Below, in pieces: positions 7,942 to 14,539 of a stretch of DNA of 25,745 bases (within the stretch, counting starts at the first letter, position 1; each line of letters opens with the position of its first letter). The translations under genes and the position numbers were made by a program. Origin of the DNA: Dehalococcoidia bacterium UBA1141 (GTDB lineage Bacteria > Chloroflexota > Dehalococcoidia > Lucifugimonadales > UBA3495); contig DCAE01000146.1 of NCBI GenBank assembly GCA_002311385.1, forward strand, positions 1 to 25,745, in the 5' to 3' direction. Under the pieces are notes generated by a model. It ran no database searches and was not told where the DNA came from. It saw only the letters and a list, made by a program, of their open reading frames with translations.

Positions 7942-8220
7942 TTAAGCCCCGCCAGCCACAGCGGGAACTATGCTAACCTCGTCACCGGACTTGGTCGCTG
8001 TATCTAGGCCTTGTAGAAAACGGACGTCCTCTCCGTTCAGATAGATATTGACGAAGTATCGAAGGTCGCCGTTCTCGTCAACCAACCTGGCCTTGAGGCC
8101 GGGATAAGAAGAGTCCAGCTTTTCCACCATGTCTCCAACGTCGCTGGAATCGATCTCTACTTTTGACTCACCGTTGGTCATACGCCGCAGCGGTGTGGGA
8201 ATACGAATCAAAACACTCAT
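7942..8220 (-). CDS. CysO/MoaD-like ubiquitin-fold sulfur carrier protein with Ala-capped diglycine
   Basis: A 92-residue beta-grasp protein. It resembles mycobacterial CysO in IRIPTPLR near the start, YFVNIYLNGEDVRF at 55-68 and the terminal SIVPAVAGG. Such proteins are adenylated at the C-terminal Gly-Gly, converted to a thiocarboxylate and used as sulfur donor, for example by PLP-dependent synthases. Here the diglycine is followed by one extra residue, A92, before the TAA, so the carrier would need proteolytic trimming before activation. aggag lies seven bases before ATG 8220. It is the last of three same-strand genes after the NIL protein and the threonine-synthase-like enzyme, suggesting joint use in sulfur amino acid synthesis. 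No E1-like or JAMM protease gene is in the window. Confidence 0.85.
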   Translation of the reverse strand: MSVLIRIPTPLRRMTNGESKVEIDSSDVGDMVEKLDSSYPGLKARLVDENGDLRYFVNIYLNGEDVRFLQGLDTATKSGDEVSIVPAVAGGA

Positions 8221-8306
8221 CGAGGGACTCCTCTAGTACTTCAGGCAACCCGCCTGCCCTGACCTAAGTTTCTCTGATAAAAATCTTGCCGGGGCACTGC
8301 GCCCGC

Positions 8307-8549
8307 CTAACCGTCAACAATGTCTCCGCTAACTAGGTCTACCCGCACTCCAGTTGTGCCGACCCACGCCAGACCCCGCTCAATCTCGGCATCCTCTCCT
8401 TCCAGTTCCAAGATGACCCAACCGGTGTCTTCCCGTACATCCGCCCGGCGTATGCTGGTGACGATCTTATAGTCGTGGCCCAGCTTATGAATCACCGGTT
8501 CTTTGACCATGTCCTCTGGAAAGGAGAACTTTACCCGCTGCTTACCCAT
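8307..8549 (-). CDS. NIL domain-containing small protein
   Basis: 80 residues forming essentially one NIL (ACT-like) domain: RVKFSFPEDMVKEPVIHKL at the N-terminus, then a NIL-type strand-helix pattern with ADVREDTGWVILELEG, and a C-terminal GVRVDLVSG. NIL domains occur at the C-terminus of the methionine ABC ATPase MetN and with ferredoxins in homocysteine synthesis, where they are thought to bind a sulfur amino acid or mediate contacts. ATG 8549 is chosen because aagggg lies eight bases upstream; a GTG at 8558 would sit almost on the ribosome site. It lies between the PLP enzyme and the sulfur carrier, with gaps of 75 and 86 bases. Confidence 0.8.
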   Translation of the reverse strand: MGKQRVKFSFPEDMVKEPVIHKLGHDYKIVTSIRRADVREDTGWVILELEGEDAEIERGLAWVGTTGVRVDLVSGDIVDG

Positions 8550-8624
8550 CGTCCACACCCCTTAAATGCTTGGGATAATTCCGGAAAATGCCCCCGGAGG
8601 ATGATGTTTAAGAATGGTCTTTGG

Positions 8625-9905
8625 CTAGCCGCCCCTTTGATTAAACGCTTCTTCAAAAGCGCCCATGAATGGTTTTACCGTCAATGGGTTTACCACGGAT
8701 TCCACGGCCTCTTGGGTCTTCAGGCCATTGCCGGTGATGTATACAACCGTCAGATCGTCGGGCTTTATCGCCCCACTGTCCACCGCATGCTTCAAACCGG
8801 AGATTGCCACACCCCCTGCCGTCTCGGTGAAAATGCCCTCGGTTTCGGCCAACAGCTTGATGCCGGGGACAACCTCTTCCTCGGGGACGGCATAAGCCGT
8901 GCCAGCCGATTTGTTGACCACCCTCATCGAATAAATCCCGTCCGCCGGGTTGCCGATGGCCAGGGATTTGGCGATGCTATCCGGCCGGACCGGCATGACC
9001 TGCAGACTCCCGCTTTCCCAAGCGGTAACGATGGGGGCACAGCCCGCCGCTTGGGTCATATGCATCCTAGTGGTCACCGCCGGGTGGTGCACCGTATTCT
9101 GGTCAGGGCCGAAGGACGAAGATTCCACTCCGTCAAGCATGCCCAAGCAAGCCAGTTCGTTAAATCCTTTCCAAATCTTGGTGAACATGGCCCCCGAAGC
9201 CGTGGGCACAACCACATGGTCCGGTAGTCGCCAGCCAAGCTGCTCGGCAACCTCGTAGCCCAGGGTCTTGCTGCCCTCGGCGTAATAGGGCCTCATGTTG
9301 ATGTTCACGAAAGCCCAAGGGTAGTTGTCGGCTATCTCACTGCAAAGGCGGTTAACATCATCGTAATTGCCTTCCACGGAAATCATCGTCGGCCCGTATA
9401 CGGCTGCGCCGATAATCTTGCCTCGCTCCAAGTCTGAAGGGATGAAAACAATGGCCCGAATTCCAGCCCGGGCGGCATGAGCGGCCACACTGCAGGCTAG
9501 ATTTCCGGTGGAGGCACAGGCCAATGTATCGAAGCCAAACTCCACTGCTTTAGTGGCGGCCACAGAAACCACTCGGTCCTTGAAAGAGAATGACGGATTT
9601 ACGCTGTCGTTCTTGATGTAAAGGTTATTTAATCCCAACTGCTTACCCAGGTTGCGGGCTTTAATCAGCGGGGTGAACCCGGCCATGATGTCCACCGGGT
9701 CGTCACTGTCAGCGGGAAGGAGGTCCCGGTAACGCCAGATGCTCAGCGGGCCCTTGGCTATGCGGTCTTGGCTGATTACCTCGGATATGGTGGCATAGTC
9801 ATAGACCACTTCCAAGGGGCCAAAACAAAAGTCGCAGACGTTTAGTGCTTCGGGAGGATATTCCCGGTCGCACTCACGACATTTTAATCCGTTGACGAAA
9901 GCCAC
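8625..9905 (-). CDS. thrC: Threonine synthase-like PLP enzyme with N-terminal zinc ribbon
   Basis: A fold-type II PLP enzyme of 426 residues. An N-terminal zinc ribbon uses C9, C12, C24 and C27. The PLP lysine is K109 in SFSFKDR, and the phosphate-contact STGN is at 132-135. Near the C-terminus, VVYITGNGLKT matches threonine synthases, which make threonine from O-phosphohomoserine. The start is GTG 9905, with aggagg 11 bases upstream. The gene heads a same-strand set with a NIL protein and a CysO-like carrier. That context leaves open that it, or a paralogue, uses a protein thiocarboxylate to make cysteine or homocysteine. Threonine synthase is the default call from sequence; the alternative is inference from neighbours. 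Confidence 0.85.
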   Translation of the reverse strand: MAFVNGLKCRECDREYPPEALNVCDFCFGPLEVVYDYATISEVISQDRIAKGPLSIWRYRDLLPADSDDPVDIMAGFTPLIKARNLGKQLGLNNLYIKNDSVNPSFSFKDRVVSVAATKAVEFGFDTLACASTGNLACSVAAHAARAGIRAIVFIPSDLERGKIIGAAVYGPTMISVEGNYDDVNRLCSEIADNYPWAFVNINMRPYYAEGSKTLGYEVAEQLGWRLPDHVVVPTASGAMFTKIWKGFNELACLGMLDGVESSSFGPDQNTVHHPAVTTRMHMTQAAGCAPIVTAWESGSLQVMPVRPDSIAKSLAIGNPADGIYSMRVVNKSAGTAYAVPEEEVVPGIKLLAETEGIFTETAGGVAISGLKHAVDSGAIKPDDLTVVYITGNGLKTQEAVESVVNPLTVKPFMGAFEEAFNQRGG

Positions 9906-10203
9906 TGGTTTGGTTGCCTCCTGGCACTGGTATAGTTGGCTCTAATACAAGAAAATGGCTGAAACAATCGACTGAAACATACGAAGCCCAGACGCCTGCC
10001 CGAGCGCCTGTGATGTTATCAAAGGGCCAAAACCTTGTCAAGCAAAATCGTAGCTGGGAGATGCCCTGCTAGTCTCGGATACCGACCCCAAAATCCAGGG
10101 CCGTAACGTGGTACCAATCAAGCAATTTTACCAGGTTTCGGACGGGCGAGTCCGGGGGAAATCCGGCAGCCTCAGTCCCAGTCTAGGCGGCCATTGTTAC
10201 TGG

Positions 10204-10212
10204 TGTTATAAT
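10204..10212 (+). promoter_or_regulatory. Consensus extended -10 promoter upstream of nhaA
   Basis: TGTTATAAT at 10204-10212 is a perfect extended -10 (TGnTATAAT). No recognisable -35 sits 16-18 bases upstream, which extended -10 promoters can tolerate. Transcription would start near 10219, leaving a leader of about 230 bases before the nhaA start. Confidence 0.45.
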
Positions 10213-10321
10213 TCCACGAAATTCGGCGACTAGCTAAACGAGCGGATTGAGCAGCAAGGTCACTGGCCAGAAGAAACAGGCGAGGTTTCAAGGCCAGCGC
10301 TCCTTAGTTAACCAATAGTTA

Positions 10322-10378
10322 GTGAACCAACGGTGAATAGCCGCGACTATCAAAAGGCTTTTGGGGCTTTTGGTTCAC
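10322..10378 (+). promoter_or_regulatory. Structured leader segment before nhaA
   Basis: gtgaaccaa at 10322-10330 is exactly complementary to ttggttcac at 10370-10378. Between them is a second small hairpin, caaaag/cttttg around one base. The element is in the predicted nhaA leader, about 70 bases before the start codon. It could be a cis-regulatory RNA or an operator; the primary sequence does not tell which. Confidence 0.35.
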
Positions 10379-10448
10379 GATTATCACGGACCAGCCAGGG
10401 TTATTTGATATCCTCGGATTCATGCCCCGTGAGCAATAGGGAGTTGGT

Positions 10449-11771
10449 TTGTACCACGCAACCCGGCTAACCAACATACTTCAGGAATTCTCCATCCCAT
10501 TAATCGTGGGCGTTATCGCTGGTTTAGCTATGGCCAACATCGACCATAATTTTTACGAGGAGTTGGTCGACTACCACGTTTTCGGCAAGAGCGTAGAGAT
10601 ATTCGGTCGTGCGGTCACTTCCCACTTCCTCATCAACGAAATATTCATGGTCTTCTTCTTCGGTGTCGCCGCCAAGGAAATCACCGAGTCGGTGCTCCCC
10701 GGGGGATCGCTCAATCCCATTCCCAAAGCCATCAACCCATTGATGGGCACGTTGGGCGGTGTATTGGGGCCTGCCGGTCTATTCTTCCTCCTCACCTATA
10801 TCTTCTACGGAGGGGGAGACAATTTCTCAGTAGTGGCCAACGGTTGGGGTATCCCCACCGCCACCGACATCGCATTAGCCTGGCTGGTTGCGCGCATGGT
10901 CTTCGGCAACGGCCACCCGGCGGTCAACTTCCTACTTCTTCTGGCAGTGGCCGACGACGCAATCGGCTTGGGAATCATCGCCGTCTTTTACCCGGACCCG
11001 GCGCATCCGGTGCAACCCGTTTGGTTGCTGCTCACCCTAGGCGGGATGGTCACAGCTTTTGGCATGAGGAAGGCGAACCTGCGGTTCTGGCCTGCATACA
11101 TCCTCATCGCCGGAGGCATGAGTTGGATGGGCCTTTTTAAGTCTTCAATCGAACCCGCCTTGGCCTTGGTGGTCATTGTGCCTTTCCTACCCGGCCCCCG
11201 TACCACGTTGGGGCTTTTCACCGAGGAAGCGCACCACGAGCCTTCCGAGCACAGCGATTCCGCCCCCGAAAGCCGGTGGCACCACCACCACAGCCCGTTG
11301 GACAACTTCGAGCATCAACTCAAGCTGTTCGTCGACGTCGGGTTGTTCTTCTTCGCTTTCGCCAATGCGGGTGTGGCCTTTAGCAGCATCAACGCAGTTA
11401 CTGCCATCGTTCTGATTTCTCTGATAGCGGGCAAGCTGATCGGTGTCACCGTCTTCTCTTACGTTGCCATACTGCTCGGGTTCCCACTACCCACCGGCAT
11501 GAAATTAAAGCATCTGATTGTGGCGGCTACCATAGCTGGTTTGGGCTTAACAGTGGCTTTATTTGTGGCCGGAAAAGCCTTCACCGGACCGCCATTCCAG
11601 GACCCGGCGAAGATGGGAGCAGTCCTTAGCGCCGGCGTTGCGCTGATTGCTTTCGGTCTAGGTTACATCTTGAAGGTCAAAGACGGCGGGGGAGCCGACC
11701 TTGCAGAGGTAGAGGAATCAGAGCCGGTGGCGGAAACAGACGCTCTTCCCGAACCCGGCGGGGCCGAGTAA
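10449..11771 (+). CDS. nhaA: Na+/H+ antiporter NhaA
   Basis: Inner-membrane antiporter that exchanges protons for sodium or lithium ions for pH and salt homeostasis. The 440-residue product has the conserved D140 (TATDIALAW) and the ion-binding pair D169-D170 (AVADDAIGLG), the equivalents of E. coli D133, D163 and D164, and K330 in AGKLIGV. GGMxTAFGM and a long C-terminal half with about five segments complete the fold. The start must be TTG 10449: an in-frame TAG at 10437 closes the frame upstream and agggag sits six bases before it. A cytoplasmic loop at about 257-282 is unusually His-rich, ending WHHHH, and the C-terminal 30 residues are very acidic. A long, structured leader precedes it. 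Confidence 0.95.
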   Translation: MYHATRLTNILQEFSIPLIVGVIAGLAMANIDHNFYEELVDYHVFGKSVEIFGRAVTSHFLINEIFMVFFFGVAAKEITESVLPGGSLNPIPKAINPLMGTLGGVLGPAGLFFLLTYIFYGGGDNFSVVANGWGIPTATDIALAWLVARMVFGNGHPAVNFLLLLAVADDAIGLGIIAVFYPDPAHPVQPVWLLLTLGGMVTAFGMRKANLRFWPAYILIAGGMSWMGLFKSSIEPALALVVIVPFLPGPRTTLGLFTEEAHHEPSEHSDSAPESRWHHHHSPLDNFEHQLKLFVDVGLFFFAFANAGVAFSSINAVTAIVLISLIAGKLIGVTVFSYVAILLGFPLPTGMKLKHLIVAATIAGLGLTVALFVAGKAFTGPPFQDPAKMGAVLSAGVALIAFGLGYILKVKDGGGADLAEVEESEPVAETDALPEPGGAE

Positions 11772-11847
11772 AACCTTCGCTGATAAACCATTACGACGAA
11801 TTTGATAGCAGTGAGTCGACGGTTGGCTGCTGTGACGGAGGAAGGGA

Positions 11848-12135
11848 ATGATTGGAGTGCTAACCCACCACTGGGCGAAACCCGAGGTTCTGGAGAAGGC
11901 TCGAAATCTCTTGGACGGGAATGGCTTGGCCCAGAGCAAGGCTCCCGGCTTCGGAAGCCGCCAGACCCTGTACTCTCTGTCCGACCCCACCAAGATAACT
12001 ACCCTAGTCACGTGGGCCAGCAGCGAGATTTACGACGCTTGGCGCGCTAGCCCGGAGCGGGCCAAGGCCATGGCCGGGGCGGAGGAAATGTGGAGCCAAC
12101 CCGCCCAGTCGGAGCGCTTCGACGTCATTAGCTGA
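11848..12135 (+). CDS. Small ABM/dimeric alpha-beta barrel-like protein
   Basis: A 95-residue protein with the size and layout of antibiotic-biosynthesis-monooxygenase-like ferredoxin-fold proteins: an N-terminal strand MIGVLTHHWA, a helix PEVLEKARNLLDG, central strands around RQTLYSLSD and TTLVTWAS, then a helix EIYDAWRASPERAKAM. The His pair at 7-8 and the central Trp are typical positions in such barrels. These proteins can be small oxygenases, heme-degrading enzymes or binding proteins; no activity can be assigned. ggaggaa precedes ATG 11848. It follows nhaA by 76 bases and could be co-transcribed; it faces the DUF1326 gene across 23 bases. Confidence 0.75.
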   Translation: MIGVLTHHWAKPEVLEKARNLLDGNGLAQSKAPGFGSRQTLYSLSDPTKITTLVTWASSEIYDAWRASPERAKAMAGAEEMWSQPAQSERFDVIS

Positions 12136-12158
12136 CCTGATTAGATAAAGAGTTTGGT

Positions 12159-12776
12159 CTAGGGCCAACTCCACGAAAAATCAGCGAAGTGGGCATTCTT
12201 TTCCGTGTTATCCCAGGTCATCCCGTGGTCTGAATAGGTACTGGCGGTCCCCCTCGCCAAGGCCAAGGTTGAGCTTACCGGATGTCCCACGTTCTCCAGC
12301 CTCATCACTTCCCTGGTGCGTCCCGCCTTGATTCCTTCAATGTTGAAGTCCATCACGTTGGGTATGATAACGCGCCTGGAGTCTCCGTCAGCTTCAAATG
12401 TTATAGCGCAGTATTTGATTCCTCTGAAGTCTGTCGTTAGGGCCATCCAATTTGCCATTGGGCCGCCGATATCCCCCGAGAGTATGCGCTCCAACGCACT
12501 CCGCTGCTCGTCAACTGCCTTCTCATCAATGTATATAGCGGTGGTCCAATTCCCCGCTCCCATGCTCTCTGGGGTGAAAGCCGCTATCACGAAGTTCAGA
12601 CCTTCCAGAGAAATACCGTTGAATTCCCCTTCCATTATGTGAAATGCCAACCCCACGTCGCAGTGGCCTTCGGTGGGAGCGCCGGGCGCCACGGGCAAAA
12701 TGCAGGGGCATAGAATCTCGCAATTGCAGTTTTCAAAGTATTGGCCTTGCAGGCTCCATTTCTCGGCTGTTGCCAT
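12159..12776 (-). CDS. DUF1326 domain-containing protein
   Basis: A 205-residue protein matching DUF1326 from end to end, starting with the cysteine cluster C17-N-C19 and C23-P-C25 (ENCNCEILCPC), which looks like a metal or disulfide site. Other family-like stretches are EGHCDVGLAFHI and the C-terminal ADFSWSWP. Function of the family is not established. ATG 12776 is chosen because ggaga lies nine bases upstream; an ATG at 12785 almost touches that site. It follows the HpaB-family gene by 37 bases on the same strand, so the two are likely one operon and the protein may assist that oxygenase or act on its product. Confidence 0.85.
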   Translation of the reverse strand: MATAEKWSLQGQYFENCNCEILCPCILPVAPGAPTEGHCDVGLAFHIMEGEFNGISLEGLNFVIAAFTPESMGAGNWTTAIYIDEKAVDEQRSALERILSGDIGGPMANWMALTTDFRGIKYCAITFEADGDSRRVIIPNVMDFNIEGIKAGRTREVMRLENVGHPVSSTLALARGTASTYSDHGMTWDNTEKNAHFADFSWSWP

Positions 12777-12813
12777 GACACTCATTCTCCATCGTTATTT
12801 GGTCCGAATTGGC

Positions 12814-14304
12814 TTAGGCATGACGTAACGGCTTGGAAATCAGCTCCTCGATACGCCCAACAATTTCGCTCTGATCATAACTACGAAGCAGGTTAATCCG
12901 GTTACGGTTGGGATCGCCGCCGTGCCAGTATTCGTAGATCTCCTGGCGCATTCCGAAAGACGACACCGCCAAATCGTGGGCCAAACGGAAAAGCCGGGAC
13001 TTGTGCTCTACGCTCACGTCCTTGCCCCTCATGTAACGCTCCAGATATGGTCTAAGCTCGGGATTGGCCAGGTCGTTCTCGCTGGGCTGCATGATTAGGC
13101 CGGAGCCCGCAATCTCCCGCAAAAGCTGGACCATCCGGGCCGATGTCTGGGCGAAGAATATATTCAACCCCGACATCGACCCCAGAGTCATAATCCCACC
13201 TTCGTGCATGTAGGCCTTGTGCTCCACGCCGTCCATGGCATGCTGCCACATCTCGGTGTAGGTAATCATTTCTCCCAGCTTGGCCGACACCTCCCGGTAT
13301 TCAATCACGCCGATGCTTTCGGCAATCATGGTGGCCACTGCCGTCATGACGCGCATACGCTGATGGATACGGCAGAGATTGGCCCATTCCATGAAATTGA
13401 GGCCGCTGGCAAAGCTCTGCACCAACGGGCCAGACTCATAGAGCATGAATAGCCGGCCCCAAGGCACCAACACACGATCGAAGAAAAGCATGCAATCCTG
13501 CTCATCGTAAATCATGCCCAAGGGGTGGCCATAGCTGCCGGTCCACTGGGAGACAGGCTCCCGGCACACCATTTTCAGGCCAGGGCTGTTGGTGGGGATG
13601 GCGAAAGACAGGACGAAGCGGGGATCCGATCGCTGAACGAAGGTAGCCGACAGGGAAACATAGGTCTCGTGGCTGATGGGCGCCGCTGTGGCAAGCTGCT
13701 TCCCACCGGTGATGATTACCCCGTCTTTGGTTTCTTCAACGACATGCAGGGCCAACTCTTCTTCCAGAATCGCCCGCTGTTCGTTTTGGGGTTGCTGGCT
13801 CCGGTCCACCTGTGGGTCGCCCAAAGCGTGGGTCAGGAATAGATCGTTTTCCGCACAGTACCGCTGATAGTTGACCACGTTTTCGCCGAAGTCGCAGTGG
13901 GGATTTTTCACGTCGCTCAGGTTGGCGCGCGCTTTATAGAGAGCGGTGATGAAGGGAGCCAAGATGTCCGGGCTTCGACCGAGCTGACCCCAACTCTCCC
14001 CGGTCCAAATCTCGCTGTTCCTCTTCTTCTTTTTAAGGTCTTCTTCGGTCCGGGCAAGCAGCCATGACACGCTGCACCGATTGCCGGTCTCCTGTGAGAC
14101 AAAGGTCATCTCGTCCTGGAACTGTTGGCTATGTTGGAGATCATAGATGCGGGCCAACTCGTGAATCATGCCGGAGAATGCCGGATGAACAGTCACATCC
14201 TGGACCTTCTCCCCATCCAGCCACACCTCCCGGCCGTCTCTCAGACTTTCGATATAACGTTGGCCGGTCATAGCGCCCAGGGCCGTCGAAAGGTCCACCG
14301 CCAT
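12814..14304 (-). CDS. HpaB-family FADH2-dependent monooxygenase (4-hydroxyphenylacetate 3-hydroxylase-like)
   Basis: A 496-residue protein of the HpaB oxygenase family, acyl-CoA-dehydrogenase-like fold. These enzymes use free reduced FAD from a separate reductase to ortho-hydroxylate phenols. N-terminal TGQRYIESLRDGREVW, central GRSPDI at 109-114 (R110), H159 in LTHALGDPQVDRS and the C-terminal helical bundle fit the family. The position that is Tyr in typical members (GRSPDY) is I114, so the natural substrate is probably not 4-hydroxyphenylacetate. aaggag lies eight bases before ATG 14304. It is followed by DUF1326 and is divergent from an FAD oxidase and an MFS transporter. No flavin reductase is in the window. 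Confidence 0.88.
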   Translation of the reverse strand: MAVDLSTALGAMTGQRYIESLRDGREVWLDGEKVQDVTVHPAFSGMIHELARIYDLQHSQQFQDEMTFVSQETGNRCSVSWLLARTEEDLKKKKRNSEIWTGESWGQLGRSPDILAPFITALYKARANLSDVKNPHCDFGENVVNYQRYCAENDLFLTHALGDPQVDRSQQPQNEQRAILEEELALHVVEETKDGVIITGGKQLATAAPISHETYVSLSATFVQRSDPRFVLSFAIPTNSPGLKMVCREPVSQWTGSYGHPLGMIYDEQDCMLFFDRVLVPWGRLFMLYESGPLVQSFASGLNFMEWANLCRIHQRMRVMTAVATMIAESIGVIEYREVSAKLGEMITYTEMWQHAMDGVEHKAYMHEGGIMTLGSMSGLNIFFAQTSARMVQLLREIAGSGLIMQPSENDLANPELRPYLERYMRGKDVSVEHKSRLFRLAHDLAVSSFGMRQEIYEYWHGGDPNRNRINLLRSYDQSEIVGRIEELISKPLRHA

Positions 14305-14483
14305 GAGATTACTCCTTGAGTGTTTATGGTTCAGATTCTCGGATTATAGATTCGGAATATTCGGACACCGAGCCGGTCTTGGAGTTAAATTCAGGTTAGG
14401 TTCTGGGAAGTGTAGTGAGCGGTAATTGGGCTGTCAAACTTGGATTTGAGGAGGCGGCCCCCAATCATCAGTTTCATCGCCGG

Positions 14484-14506
14484 TATAATCGTCCCGACTG
14501 TATAAT
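14484..14506 (+). promoter_or_regulatory. Two consensus -10 boxes in an 11-base direct repeat
   Basis: gtataatcgtc occurs twice, each containing a perfect TATAAT (14484-14489 and 14501-14506), 17 bases apart. Neither has a good -35. They lie in the gap between the divergent HpaB and FAD oxidase genes; the second would start transcription near 14513, just before ATG 14540. The repeat could also be an activator or repressor site. Confidence 0.45.
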
Positions 14507-14539
14507 CGTCGTGACGCCAGAACTGGACCAGATTCACAA

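Larger units (their letters stand above)
9906..10448. other. 543-base intergenic region with divergent regulatory DNA
   Basis: No credible gene on either strand. It separates the minus-strand threonine-synthase-like gene from nhaA. Visible content is a consensus extended -10 at 10204-10212 and an inverted repeat at 10322-10378, both on the nhaA side. I saw no clear promoter for the minus-strand gene. Confidence 0.6.

Noticed and set aside
8475..9227. Long plus-strand open frame opposite the threonine-synthase-like gene
   Set aside because: It is antisense to a gene with clear family motifs, is rich in His, Arg and Pro as shadow frames are, and has no motif of its own.
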